Below, piece after piece: positions 41,783 to 51,609 of a DNA stretch of 62,714 nt; positions within the stretch are counted from its first letter, which is position 1, and each line of letters begins with the position of its first letter. Both the position numbers and the translations under genes were made by a program. The notes under the pieces were generated by a model. It worked only from the letters and a program-made list of their open reading frames with translations, searched no databases and was not told the DNA's origin. The DNA comes from an uncultured Lachnospiraceae bacterium (GTDB lineage: Bacteria; Bacillota; Clostridia; Lachnospirales; Lachnospiraceae), in contig CAOJQZ010000006.1 in NCBI GenBank assembly GCA_948441955.1, positions 1 to 62,714 on the forward strand, read 5' to 3'.

Positions 41783-44700
41783 ATGAGACAAGAGGAAGAA
41801 TACTTTCAAGAATTTGAACGGAAGAAACGCTGGAAAGGCAGACTGAAAAAAATTTTCCTTTGGATATTTGTATTTTCTATTATGTTGTCTTTACATAGTA
41901 TAAGATCTGCCGCTTCGCCGGAGGACGATAGTGCTGTTTTTGTGGCTTCATGGGGCTGGGACAGCGGTTATCTGGAATGGGACGAGTCTGCCGGTTTCTG
42001 GAGCTTGAGTCTTCCCGGGGCAAATAAAGAGAGCAAGGTAACATCCGAGGAGCTTTCCGGATTCCTTCCAAAAGAAATAAAAGCAAAGCTGTCTGACGGG
42101 ACTGAGGTGACGCTTTCTGTTACATGGGACTACAGCGCCCTTCCGCCAGAAGGCGGGGCGGAGGGAAGCTATGCGCTGTCTGCGGCTCTGCCGGAAGGCT
42201 ATACCCTTGGGGAGAACGCAGGAGAGCTTAAGGTACTTGTAGAAATGGGAGGGGAAGAAGTAAGTCCTCTGGCCGATCCAACCAAGAAATATCTCAGTGA
42301 CTGGAAGTATGAATCCCGGGGCGGCTCTGAGATTATAGAAGATTCTAGTTTACAGTATTCCACTTTTCAGTATTCCATGAAGTACTATTTTCCAAAAACA
42401 ACGGACAAAAATAAGTTGATTCAGAAAATGAAAGCCATTCTTCCCCAAAGAATATCTGGCAGCGGCTACAATACAAATAATCAACTGGTTTCTGCAGGAG
42501 TTATCCCTAAGAATGAACCGGCCGGCACAGGATTAATAGAGGGGTATGTGAAGATAGAATGGACAAATATAGACGAGGTAATTAACAAAGCAAATCTGAA
42601 AGAAGACGTTCTGTTTCTGACCTTTGAAGCCCAACCGGTTTCTAATCCGGGATGGCTGCTATGTGTGAACTCGAATAATAAGAATCTGTTAGATGGCGCT
42701 AACGATACATCCGAAATTTCAGGAGTTTTGAATTTGACGGTGGAGCTGCATGATTTAGATTTAAAAAGCCATACGGTTCCCAGCGTTAATCCTCCGAATA
42801 CAACCGTAAACCTGTTTGACTACTGGGTGGACACAGATGGAGCGCTTGGAAGTGATATATTACCGAAAACAGATCATCATAAGAACGCGGCCGGGGAGGT
42901 AAGAGAGCGTACCGGAGTTGCAGACTGGAATAAGGGAATCAACAGCAATCATCTGCTGATCTTCGGCGATGGAGATATTCATGCAGGTTTTTGGAATAAA
43001 GGCGCCGGGTCATCTTCAAACTATGGGAAAAATGCCGCGGGTATGCCCGGTATTGTAAATGCTGTTCTTGAAGATGATGGGTATCCTTCCATTAATAAAG
43101 CTGAAATAAATAACCAGCTAAATAATTACACAGACATTACTGACTGGGAGCTTTGCGGCGATCATGACAGCAGTCTGCCAGATGAAACGGATAAGACAAG
43201 TATTAAACCAAAAAATGTGAGCGAAACGGTTATTAATAACTGGGACGGAGACTGTTCCTTAGATTATTTATTTGATCCTGAAAAGGGACATCCGAATAAA
43301 CGAACATATAAAGATGCAACAGGTTTGTTTCAGCTTGACAGAAATGGGTATTATTACTATGATATGCGGCGGAATTTTTCTGAATATGACGAAAAAAGCG
43401 GGAAATTTATTCTTTATGATGCGCCCGCGGTAGAGCGTACTGATGCAAATTATGAAGCCGATGGCAGTGTGGGGACAACACGGAGCGTCGGAAACTTTTT
43501 ACCCTTTAATAAAGGGGAACAGGTCTTTGATATGGTAGACGACAATGGTCTGCTCTCCAGTAATAAAAGTATCAGCAGCAATAATCTTACGACAACCGGA
43601 ACATATGCAAACCATCATTTAGGCATGACGGTGGACATTGATTTCCGTCAGCCGCTGAACGGTGAGATTAACACCGGAACAGCCGATAATGTCCCCATGA
43701 CATTTCAGTTTTCCGGTGACGATGATGTCTGGATTTTTATTGACGATGTTCTTGTTTTGGATTTGGGCGGAATTCACAGCGAGCTTTACGGAATTATTGA
43801 TTTTGCAACCGGAAAGGTCTCAGTAGGGCAGAGCTGGAAAACAAATGGTTTTCCTTATCTGGCTGATGGAACTGTAGATTTAAGCAAGCTGACGGCCCCT
43901 GTAATAGAAACGACCCTGAAAGAGCAGTTTGTGAAGGCAGGGAAAGAAGGGACGGTTCAATGGAACGGCGCTAATGGTACGGAAGGCGATACATTTGCCA
44001 GCAATACCAGCCATACGCTTAAGATGTTTTATCTGGAGCGGGGGAATTATGATTCCAGTCTGGCCGTACGGTTTAATCTTCAGACATTCCTTTATCAGCA
44101 GGTAAAGAAGGTTGATCAGGAGGGAAACCCGGTGGAGGACGTAGAATTTGAGCTGTTTCCTGCGGAACTTACGTCTGAAAGCTCGCCGGACGCCCTCAAA
44201 TGTCTTTATACTGAGGACGGTGTGGGTACAGGTTCTGAGTTTTATGTTAAACAGACAAAAGGAGCAAAAAGCTTTGTTACGCTTCAGACCGGAGAGGACG
44301 GGACGGCGCGTTTTCAGGACAAAGACGGGAATTATTTTAATTTCGCAGATCGAGGGGAGCAGTATTATATTTTGAAAGAGGCCAAGACGCCCAAAGGCTA
44401 CCGTTCCTTACCTGTGGATATTGTATTATATTATGATCCGGATACCTCCATGCTGTCTGTGGCCAATCGTTGGACAACCGGCGCTTATGCCTGCTCCGTT
44501 GTTAGTATTTTCGGAGCAGGAGGAGGGCTGAATTATGGACAGTATAATGTGGGCACCGGAGAGATTGATCAGGATACAAGCCTTGCAGTCAGTGAGGACG
44601 CCCAGAAAGCCGGACTGGTGGTGGCGGTTCCCATGCTGAGGAAAGAGTCGGATCACAAATGGGAAGCTTTATATGGAAGTAATTTGAATGGATTCAGTGC

Positions 44701-46801
44701 GGCGGCGCCGGAAGTAGATAGTGATGAGAAGGAATGGCGAAGCGTAGTACTCCGTGCAGCTCTGGAGCAGGCAGCCGAGACCAGTGATCCGGATTGGTTT
44801 CTTTCCTGGGATCAGAGTAATTTACGTTTGTCCGGAATGCTGAATGAGCTGCCGGGACTTGCGAACCGTTACCGGTTCAACAATGGACTGGGCGATATGC
44901 GTATGGCATATGGAATGATTGAGGCAGAGGCTTTGGAACAGCTGGGAATCCGAGGAGAGAACGCAAAAGAGCGGTATGAGGCTCTGGGGGATTATGTGAG
45001 AAAGCATGATGTTTCAGATGTAATGACCTCGATTCTGAATGTACAGACTACAGGTACAGGAAGTAATGAGGGTTTCAGCTTTTTGTACGCCGGTCACTTT
45101 AGCCGGGATTTCCGTTCGCTTATATATATTCCTAACGAGCAGCGGGAGCTGTGGGTAATGAAAATAGATCAGGATGGAAAAGCGCGAAATGGCGCCCGTT
45201 TTGGATTGTATAGTAATGAGAAATGCAGCGGGAAACCGATTGCGGAGGGGATAACTGCCACAGTGGACGGTCAGGAAGGGACGCTGATCTTCTCACCTTC
45301 GAAAGATGCCAGTCCAGGACATGCCCGGATTACATGGGAGACCCAGAGGCGTACCTATTATTATCTCAAAGAAATTTCTGCCCCTGACGGATGTATGATT
45401 AATGAAACCATTGTTCCTGTTGTGGTAGGGACTTATTCGATTTATGCAGATGCAGGCACTAAGGGGGACGGAGTATCTGTAATGGCGGCGGTAGGAAGGC
45501 TGACTCAGACGATGCGTCAATACGCTATGGGGAATGATGTGGATATTACTCTCCGTGATATTACTGCTGTGGAGCAGCGGCAGCCTTCAGGGAATAAAGA
45601 TGTACTTAATAATGACTGGAAGGATGCGGCGCTTCATGGAACCACAGACGTCTTTCGTTCCATGAATCTGCATTTCGGAAAAAATACTATGGTAGATTAC
45701 GGTCTTCATGACGAGGACGGAGGAGCCATATATAAACCATGTTTTGTCTCAGATACAGGTTTTATACGGACAAGGGTAAAGCAGAACTATGAAGCTTTAA
45801 CCACTTCCATGTATGAAGGGGCAATAAACGATGTAAATAAGGATAATTTAGGCGATACGGATCTTACGAATCTTTTCAGTCTATTAAATATCGTAGTAGT
45901 AACAGATGAAACAAAGCAGGATACCGATACAGGCAGGCTGGTGGTCAGCAAAATGCTGGATGGTCCCGATCTTTCTGAGCCGGATTATACGAAAAACTTT
46001 ACATTTACGATCGAGCTGACAGATGAAAAGGGAGGTAAGCTTGACGGAGAGTATTATTTTTACGGTACGAATAAGGCGGGCTATGTTTCCAGCGGGATGA
46101 AGCTTCCGCTTCGTCATGATGAGAGTATTACGATTCTTGGACTGCCGGAGGGAACGAGGTATAAGGTTACAGAAACCCCGGAACAGGACTGGTATCCGCT
46201 TCCTAAGAGCGGAGTTGTGGACAAAGTGATTGACAAACAGAAGACATCTTTTGCATCCTTTTATAACAGTAAAGAGGCATGGCCGGATGTAGGACTGCTG
46301 ATTCTCCATAAAACAGTTGCAGGGGGAGGAGACAGGACAAAAGAGTTTACGTTTGAACTGACCTTTACCGATGAGGATGGAAAGGCGCTGGAAGACGACT
46401 TTTCTTACAGCGGGGACAGGACAGGTACGGTTGCAAGCGGCGAGAGTGTGACACTGGGGCATGACGAAACTATTACGATTCTGGGTATTCCTGCGGGGAC
46501 AGAGTATACAGTTACCGAAAAGGAGGCGGACCAGGACGGATATACAACTACTGTCCGCGAAGAAAGCGGTGTGGTTGAGGATGGAGAGGAGTATGCGGCG
46601 GCTTATACCAATTACAAGGAGCGTCCGACTCTGCCCGGAGATCATCCGGAATCCGGTTCGAAAGAGGCTTCAGACGAGAAACAGATCCGCAGTAATGTGC
46701 CGGATACCGGGGATTTTCTCAGACTGTGGGGACTTTTAAGCGTGCTGTTTCTGTCGGTTTATGCGGCGGCAGTTTACGCCTGGAGAAGATACAGACAATA
46801 A
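41783..46801 (+). CDS. Cell-wall-anchored adhesin with fibro-slime and Cna-B-type domains
   Basis: This 1672-residue secreted protein has a signal-type hydrophobic segment (about 25-42). The large N-terminal region holds a fibro-slime-like domain whose core FSGDDDVWIFIDDVLVLDLGG is at about 643-663. Two SpaA/Cna-B-like domains follow: VKKVDQEGNPVEDVEFELF (about 774) ending YYILKEAKTPKGY, and VMKIDQDGKARNGARFGLY (about 1125) ending YYYLKEISAPDG. Two further tandem repeats share the pattern FTFTIELTDEKGGKL...ITILGLP (about 1383-1490) and FTFELTFTDEDGKAL...ITILGIP (about 1503-1612). The C-terminus has VPDTGD (1639-1644), a membrane helix and a basic tail, the sortase sorting signal. No sortase gene is in the window. 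A role in host or mucus adhesion is inferred. Confidence 0.87.
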   Translation: MRQEEEYFQEFERKKRWKGRLKKIFLWIFVFSIMLSLHSIRSAASPEDDSAVFVASWGWDSGYLEWDESAGFWSLSLPGANKESKVTSEELSGFLPKEIKAKLSDGTEVTLSVTWDYSALPPEGGAEGSYALSAALPEGYTLGENAGELKVLVEMGGEEVSPLADPTKKYLSDWKYESRGGSEIIEDSSLQYSTFQYSMKYYFPKTTDKNKLIQKMKAILPQRISGSGYNTNNQLVSAGVIPKNEPAGTGLIEGYVKIEWTNIDEVINKANLKEDVLFLTFEAQPVSNPGWLLCVNSNNKNLLDGANDTSEISGVLNLTVELHDLDLKSHTVPSVNPPNTTVNLFDYWVDTDGALGSDILPKTDHHKNAAGEVRERTGVADWNKGINSNHLLIFGDGDIHAGFWNKGAGSSSNYGKNAAGMPGIVNAVLEDDGYPSINKAEINNQLNNYTDITDWELCGDHDSSLPDETDKTSIKPKNVSETVINNWDGDCSLDYLFDPEKGHPNKRTYKDATGLFQLDRNGYYYYDMRRNFSEYDEKSGKFILYDAPAVERTDANYEADGSVGTTRSVGNFLPFNKGEQVFDMVDDNGLLSSNKSISSNNLTTTGTYANHHLGMTVDIDFRQPLNGEINTGTADNVPMTFQFSGDDDVWIFIDDVLVLDLGGIHSELYGIIDFATGKVSVGQSWKTNGFPYLADGTVDLSKLTAPVIETTLKEQFVKAGKEGTVQWNGANGTEGDTFASNTSHTLKMFYLERGNYDSSLAVRFNLQTFLYQQVKKVDQEGNPVEDVEFELFPAELTSESSPDALKCLYTEDGVGTGSEFYVKQTKGAKSFVTLQTGEDGTARFQDKDGNYFNFADRGEQYYILKEAKTPKGYRSLPVDIVLYYDPDTSMLSVANRWTTGAYACSVVSIFGAGGGLNYGQYNVGTGEIDQDTSLAVSEDAQKAGLVVAVPMLRKESDHKWEALYGSNLNGFSAAAPEVDSDEKEWRSVVLRAALEQAAETSDPDWFLSWDQSNLRLSGMLNELPGLANRYRFNNGLGDMRMAYGMIEAEALEQLGIRGENAKERYEALGDYVRKHDVSDVMTSILNVQTTGTGSNEGFSFLYAGHFSRDFRSLIYIPNEQRELWVMKIDQDGKARNGARFGLYSNEKCSGKPIAEGITATVDGQEGTLIFSPSKDASPGHARITWETQRRTYYYLKEISAPDGCMINETIVPVVVGTYSIYADAGTKGDGVSVMAAVGRLTQTMRQYAMGNDVDITLRDITAVEQRQPSGNKDVLNNDWKDAALHGTTDVFRSMNLHFGKNTMVDYGLHDEDGGAIYKPCFVSDTGFIRTRVKQNYEALTTSMYEGAINDVNKDNLGDTDLTNLFSLLNIVVVTDETKQDTDTGRLVVSKMLDGPDLSEPDYTKNFTFTIELTDEKGGKLDGEYYFYGTNKAGYVSSGMKLPLRHDESITILGLPEGTRYKVTETPEQDWYPLPKSGVVDKVIDKQKTSFASFYNSKEAWPDVGLLILHKTVAGGGDRTKEFTFELTFTDEDGKALEDDFSYSGDRTGTVASGESVTLGHDETITILGIPAGTEYTVTEKEADQDGYTTTVREESGVVEDGEEYAAAYTNYKERPTLPGDHPESGSKEASDEKQIRSNVPDTGDFLRLWGLLSVLFLSVYAAAVYAWRRYRQ

Positions 46802-46912
46802 ATTTCAATGTAAAGGAAAAAATATTCTATGTTTTCTTTCTTTTTCATCAGATATACTGACTATATCAATAAAAGGCACGGTATATCGTGTGAAGAAAGG
46901 GAGAAAAAGAAT

Positions 46913-48214
46913 ATGAAGAAAAAATTTGTTGCTTTAACAATGGCATCGCTGCTGTGCTTTTCACTTGCAGCGTGCAGCTCTAATGATTCCTCATCTGATG
47001 ATGCGGGTTCATCTGCAGGAACAGACAGCGCAGAGGAAGGGGCTTCATCTGATGTGGCAAATAAGGACAAGCCGTTAGTATGGTTTAACCGTCAGCCGTC
47101 TAACAGCTCTACGGGAGAGCTTGACATGACGGCGTTAAGCTTCAATGATGACACTTATTATGTGGGATTTGACGCAAATCAGGGCGCTGAGCTTCAAGGT
47201 ACTATGATTAAGGAGTACATTGAAGAAAATATTGACGAAATTGACCGTAACGGCGACGGAGTAATCGGCTATGTTCTTGCTATCGGCGATATTGGACATA
47301 ATGATTCTATCGCACGTACAAGAGGTGTCAGAAAAGCGTTAGGTACAGGCGTCGAGAAAGACGGCGAGATCAACAGCGAGCCGATTGGAACAAATACAGA
47401 TGGTTCGGCATCTGCAGTACAGGACGGAAGTATTGAAGTTAATGGAAAGAAATATGTAGTTCGTGAGCTTGCATCTCAGGAAATGAAGAATTCCGCAGGA
47501 GCTACATGGGATGCGGCGACAGCAGGAAATGCAATCGGCACATGGTCTTCATCCTTTGGAAAAGAGATTGATATCATCGCTTCCAATAATGACGGAATGG
47601 GAATGTCTATGTTTAACGCATGGTCAAAGGATAATAAAGTACCTACCTTCGGATATGATGCGAACAGTGATGCAGTAGCAGCAATCGCAGAGGGATACGG
47701 CGGAACAATCAGCCAGCATGCAGATGTTCAGGCTTATCTGACACTTCGCGTTCTGCGTAATGCTCTGGACGGCGCTGATGTTGACACCGGTATCGGTACA
47801 GCAGACGACGCGGGCAATGTATTAAGTGACGACGTATATGTATATAATGCAGACGAGCGCTCTTATTATGCATTGAATGTTGCTGTAACAGCAGATAACT
47901 ATCAGGATTTTACAGATTCTACAAAGATTTATGAGCCTGTATCAGCACAGCTTGATGAGGGGACTCATGCTTCAAAGAAAGTATGGCTTAATATTTACAA
48001 TGCTTCAGATAATTTCTTAAGCTCAACATATCAGCCGCTGCTTCAGAATTATGACGACCTTCTGAATCTTGATATTGATTATATTGGCGGTGATGGACAG
48101 ACAGAATCTAATATTACAAACCGTCTTGGAAATCCGGCACAGTATGATGCGTTTGCTATTAACATGGTTAAGACAGACAACGCAGCTTCCTATACTGCAT
48201 TGCTCAGCCAATAG
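46913..48214 (+). CDS. mglB: Galactose/methylgalactoside-type ABC transporter binding lipoprotein
   Basis: I start at ATG 46913 (MKKKFVALTMASLLCFSLAAC), after GGGAGAAA; an ATG at 46829 would put 28 extra residues before the signal peptide. The lipobox LAAC lipidates Cys 21, and a Ser/Asp-rich linker follows. The mature part is a periplasmic-binding-protein fold of the MglB/RbsB kind, with DRNGDGVIGYVLAIGDIGHNDS (in pieces at about 109-130) recalling the EF-hand-like calcium loop of MglB, and ASNNDGMGMSMFNAW (about 223-237). It leads mglBAC. The exact sugar is not decided by sequence. Confidence 0.88.
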   Translation: MKKKFVALTMASLLCFSLAACSSNDSSSDDAGSSAGTDSAEEGASSDVANKDKPLVWFNRQPSNSSTGELDMTALSFNDDTYYVGFDANQGAELQGTMIKEYIEENIDEIDRNGDGVIGYVLAIGDIGHNDSIARTRGVRKALGTGVEKDGEINSEPIGTNTDGSASAVQDGSIEVNGKKYVVRELASQEMKNSAGATWDAATAGNAIGTWSSSFGKEIDIIASNNDGMGMSMFNAWSKDNKVPTFGYDANSDAVAAIAEGYGGTISQHADVQAYLTLRVLRNALDGADVDTGIGTADDAGNVLSDDVYVYNADERSYYALNVAVTADNYQDFTDSTKIYEPVSAQLDEGTHASKKVWLNIYNASDNFLSSTYQPLLQNYDDLLNLDIDYIGGDGQTESNITNRLGNPAQYDAFAINMVKTDNAASYTALLSQ

Positions 48215-48244
48215 GCTTTAAAATATTTCCTATCGGAAAGGAGT

Positions 48245-48277
48245 ATCAGGGAGAAGGAATTCTCCCTGATAATTTTT
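48245..48277 (+). terminator. Intercistronic hairpin between mglB and mglA
   Basis: ATCAGGGAGAA (48245-48255) and TTCTCCCTGAT (48260-48270) form a perfect 11-base-pair stem with a GGAA loop and a weak AATTTTT tail. It probably protects the mglB message end or partly terminates, keeping binding protein in excess. Confidence 0.72.
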
Positions 48278-48322
48278 AGAAGCAGAAAATATCAATAATT
48301 TACAGATACAGGAGTAAAAAAT

Positions 48323-49831
48323 ATGGCAGATAAGAAAGATAATATCGTCTTATCGATACGCGGCATGAGCAAGTCCTTTGGCCGAAACAGAGTTTTGGAT
48401 CACATTAACCTGGATGTAAAACGTGGAACGGTTATGGGGCTCATGGGGGAAAACGGCGCTGGTAAGTCTACGATGATGAAGTGCCTGTTTGGTACGTATC
48501 AGAAGGATGAAGGGAACATTTTCCTTGGCGACAGGGAAGTCAGCTTTTCCGGACCAAAGGATGCCCTTGAAAATGGTATTGCTATGGTTCATCAGGAGTT
48601 AAATCAATGCCTGGACAGAAACGTAATTGATAATCTGTTCTTGGGACGTTATCCGCGCAACTCCATGGGTGTTATTGATGAAGGCAGAATGAAAAAAGAG
48701 GCTTCAGAGCTTTTTAGAAAATTAGGTATGACCGTAAATCTTACACAGCCTATGCGGAATATGTCTGTATCACAGAGACAGATGTGCGAGATTGCGAAAG
48801 CCATTTCCTATAATTCAGAGGTAATCGTTCTCGATGAGCCTACGTCTTCTCTGACAGTGCAGGAGGTCGATAAGCTGTTTGAGATGATGAGGATGTTAAA
48901 AGAACAGGGAATCGCTCTGATTTATATTTCTCATAAGATGGACGAAATTTTTGAAATCTGTGACGAAATATCTGTGCTCAGAGACGGAAATCTGGTTATG
49001 ACGAAAAATGCAGAGGATACGGACATGAATGAGTTGATTGCAGCCATGGTTGGCCGTTCTCTGGAAAACAGATTTCCTCCGGTTGATAATGTGCCAAAGG
49101 ATACGATTTTGTCTGTGCAGCATTTGTCAACAAAGTTTGAACCCCACCTCCAGGATATCTCATTTGAGGTGAAGGAGGGGGAAATCTTTGGATTGTATGG
49201 TCTGGTTGGCGCAGGACGGACAGAGCTTCTGGAGACAATCTTCGGCGTGCGTACCAGGGCAGCCGGACATGTTTATTTTAATGGCCGGCTGATGAATTTT
49301 AACAATGCCAGAGAAGCGATGGAGCATGGCTTCGCAATGATTACAGAGGAGAGGAAGGCCAATGGGCTTTTTCTTAAAGGAGACCTTACTTTTAATACGA
49401 CAATAGCGAATTTGGAACAGTATAAATCTGGAATTGCGCTTTCAGATTCAAAGATGGTGAAAGCTACTGCCAATGAAATAAAAGTAATGCATACAAAATG
49501 CATGGGGCCGGACGACATGATTTCAAGTCTTTCCGGCGGAAATCAGCAAAAGGTTATCTTTGGAAAATGGCTTGAGCGCAAGCCGCAGATATTTATGATG
49601 GACGAGCCGACAAGAGGAATTGACGTCGGTGCAAAATATGAGATTTACGAGTTGATTATTAACATGGCGAAACAGGGAAAGACAGTTATTGTTGTTTCCT
49701 CTGAAATGCCGGAAATCTTAGGAATCACAAACCGTATCGGCGTAATGTCAAACGGGCGCCTTTCCGGCATTGTAAATACCAAGGAAACAGATCAGGAAGA
49801 GCTTCTAAGGCTCAGTGCAAAATATCTATAA
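48323..49831 (+). CDS. mglA: Sugar ABC transporter ATP-binding protein, MglA type
   Basis: The 502-residue protein has two fused ATPase domains. The first has a full Walker A GENGAGKSTMM (about 39-49), an SVSQRQMCEIAKA signature (about 151-163) and VIVLDEPTSSL (about 168-178). The second has a degenerate Walker A, GLVGAGRTELLE (about 293-304), with Arg in place of Lys. It keeps SLSGGNQQKVIFGKWL (about 399-414) and FMMDEPTRGIDVG (about 424-436). This asymmetry is normal for MglA/RbsA/XylG proteins. It energises the permease encoded next, whose reading frame begins at its stop codon. Confidence 0.94.
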   Translation: MADKKDNIVLSIRGMSKSFGRNRVLDHINLDVKRGTVMGLMGENGAGKSTMMKCLFGTYQKDEGNIFLGDREVSFSGPKDALENGIAMVHQELNQCLDRNVIDNLFLGRYPRNSMGVIDEGRMKKEASELFRKLGMTVNLTQPMRNMSVSQRQMCEIAKAISYNSEVIVLDEPTSSLTVQEVDKLFEMMRMLKEQGIALIYISHKMDEIFEICDEISVLRDGNLVMTKNAEDTDMNELIAAMVGRSLENRFPPVDNVPKDTILSVQHLSTKFEPHLQDISFEVKEGEIFGLYGLVGAGRTELLETIFGVRTRAAGHVYFNGRLMNFNNAREAMEHGFAMITEERKANGLFLKGDLTFNTTIANLEQYKSGIALSDSKMVKATANEIKVMHTKCMGPDDMISSLSGGNQQKVIFGKWLERKPQIFMMDEPTRGIDVGAKYEIYELIINMAKQGKTVIVVSSEMPEILGITNRIGVMSNGRLSGIVNTKETDQEELLRLSAKYL

Positions 49832-49848
49832 TGAGGGAGATGAAAAAT

Positions 49849-51504
49849 ATGGCGAATGGAAACAGTAAGATTCTTACGGCGGAACAGGAGATGAAGCTGC
49901 GCCAGCCGATTGAGGATTATGTAAGCAAAATTCAGGCAGAAATTGACGGTCTCAGAGCAGACGGGACAGATAAGGTTCTCTCTCTTCAAAATCAGATTGA
50001 CGGAGCAAAAAGAGATCGCGCCCTTACAAAAGAGAATAGGGAAACGAGGATTGCAAAGGCAAGAACAGAGCTTGAAAAGGCACAGAAAGTTGAAGAAAAG
50101 AACAAAAACGAGGTATCAAAGCTGATTGCAGACGCAGAGGCTTATCTGAAAGCACACTATGATCAGGAATATTATCAGCCGGTAAAAGAAAGCTGTGAAC
50201 TGCAGAAAACAGAAGCAAAAGAAAAATATCAGAAGAAGCTTTCGGAACTTTCCAAGGAGCATCAGGGAATACTTTCAGGTCTTTCGGATCACCGGGAGAT
50301 CAAGGAAGAAAATTATGTTTATAAAAACCGTCAGTTTGACGCAAAGATGGAATTTGAGAAGGAACTTCAGGAGATAAAGGATCGCCGTCACGGGGCTTAT
50401 ACATATAAATATCATCTCATTGATCTTCTGCGTATGTCAAAGTTTACTTTTGCAGAAACAAGGGCCCAGCAATGGGAGAATTATAAATATACATTCAACC
50501 GGAGAGCATTTCTTCTGCAGAACGGTCTGTATATTGCGATCATCCTGATTTTTATTGCACTATGCATTATAACGCCGATAATAAAAAATGCGCCTCTGCT
50601 TACTTATAACAATGTTTTAAATATTCTTCAGCAGGCGTCTCCGCGTATGTTTCTTGCCCTTGGTGTTGCGGGATTGATTCTCCTTACCGGCACGGACCTT
50701 TCCATAGGCCGTATGGTAGGTATGGGTATGACGACCGCAACGATTATCATGCATCAGGGAATTAATACAGGAGCTGTCTTTGGACATATATTCGATTTTA
50801 CAAAAATGTCCATCGGTATGAGAGTATTCCTGGCATTGGCAGTATGTGTGATTCTGTGTACCCTGTTTACAACAATTGCAGGATTTTTTACAGCCAGATT
50901 TAAGATGCACCCTTTCATTTCCACAATGGCAAATATGCTGGTAATATTCGGTCTTGTTACCTATGCTACAAAGGGTGTGTCATTTGGAGCTATTGAGCCT
51001 GCAATTCCGGGTATGATTATTCCGAAGATTAACGGTTTTCCGACGATTATCCTCTGGGCGGCAGCGGCAATTGCGATTGTATGGTTTATCTGGAATAAAA
51101 CAACCTTTGGTAAAAATCTGTATGCAGTGGGCGGTAATCCGGAAGCAGCGGCGGTTTCAGGTATTTCTGTATTTGGAGTGACGGTAGGCGCATTCATTCT
51201 GGCAGGTATTCTCTATGGTTTTGGATCCTGGCTTGAGTGTGCAAGAATGGTAGGTTCCGGTTCAGCAGCATATGGACAGGGCTGGGAGATGGATGCTATT
51301 GCCGCCTGCGTAGTTGGAGGCGTATCCTTTACCGGCGGTATCGGTAAGATTTCGGGCGTGGTAGTCGGTGTATTTATTTTCACGGCTCTGACCTATTCTT
51401 TGACGATACTGGGAATTGATACGAACCTTCAGTTTGTATTTTCAGGAATCATTATTCTGGTAGCAGTAACACTTGATTGTTTGAAATACGTTCAAAAAAA
51501 ATAA
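49849..51504 (+). CDS. mglC: Sugar ABC transporter permease, MglC type, with long N-terminal coiled coil
   Basis: I start at ATG 49849 (MANGNSKILTAEQEMKLR, 551 residues), nine bases after GAGGGAG; an ATG at 49831 overlaps the mglA stop and would add six residues. The permease core begins near residue 220 (NGLYIAIILIFIALCIITP) and has the BPD_transp_2 features GVAGLILLTGTDLSIGRMVG and GGNPEAAAVSGISV. Its C-terminal part matches MglC (about 330 residues). The first about 200 residues are an unusual Lys/Glu/Gln-rich cytoplasmic coiled coil (heptads through QNQIDGAKRDRALTKENRE and ELEKAQKVEEKNKNEVSKL). It could set assembly or couple transport to another protein. Confidence 0.88.
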   Translation: MANGNSKILTAEQEMKLRQPIEDYVSKIQAEIDGLRADGTDKVLSLQNQIDGAKRDRALTKENRETRIAKARTELEKAQKVEEKNKNEVSKLIADAEAYLKAHYDQEYYQPVKESCELQKTEAKEKYQKKLSELSKEHQGILSGLSDHREIKEENYVYKNRQFDAKMEFEKELQEIKDRRHGAYTYKYHLIDLLRMSKFTFAETRAQQWENYKYTFNRRAFLLQNGLYIAIILIFIALCIITPIIKNAPLLTYNNVLNILQQASPRMFLALGVAGLILLTGTDLSIGRMVGMGMTTATIIMHQGINTGAVFGHIFDFTKMSIGMRVFLALAVCVILCTLFTTIAGFFTARFKMHPFISTMANMLVIFGLVTYATKGVSFGAIEPAIPGMIIPKINGFPTIILWAAAAIAIVWFIWNKTTFGKNLYAVGGNPEAAAVSGISVFGVTVGAFILAGILYGFGSWLECARMVGSGSAAYGQGWEMDAIAACVVGGVSFTGGIGKISGVVVGVFIFTALTYSLTILGIDTNLQFVFSGIIILVAVTLDCLKYVQKK

Positions 51505-51516
51505 GAAATTATTTAG

Positions 51517-51549
51517 AAAGAGTCAGATATTATTCTGGCTCTTTTGTTT
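51517..51549 (+). terminator. Terminator after mglC
   Basis: AAAGAGTCAGA (51517-51527) pairs with TCTGGCTCTTT (51534-51544) around a six-base loop, followed by TTGTTT. It separates the transporter from the sensing cassette. Confidence 0.8.
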
Positions 51550-51558
51550 ATGTGCGTC

Positions 51559-51587
51559 TTTTCATTTGACCGGGGATTTGGTATAAT
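51559..51587 (+). promoter_or_regulatory. Promoter of the two-component sensing cassette
   Basis: A consensus TATAAT (51582-51587) with an extended -10 TGG (51579-51581) and a weak -35 TTTTCA (51559-51564) 17 bases upstream. Transcription should start about 15 bases before ATG 51610. Confidence 0.7.
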
Positions 51588-51609
51588 AGCAGTATGGAGA
51601 AAGAGAGAT

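Noticed and set aside
51566..51587. TTGACC as the -35 box for the sensing-cassette promoter
   Set aside because: It is only 10 bases from TATAAT; the extended -10 TGG with TTTTCA at 17 bases is more sensible.
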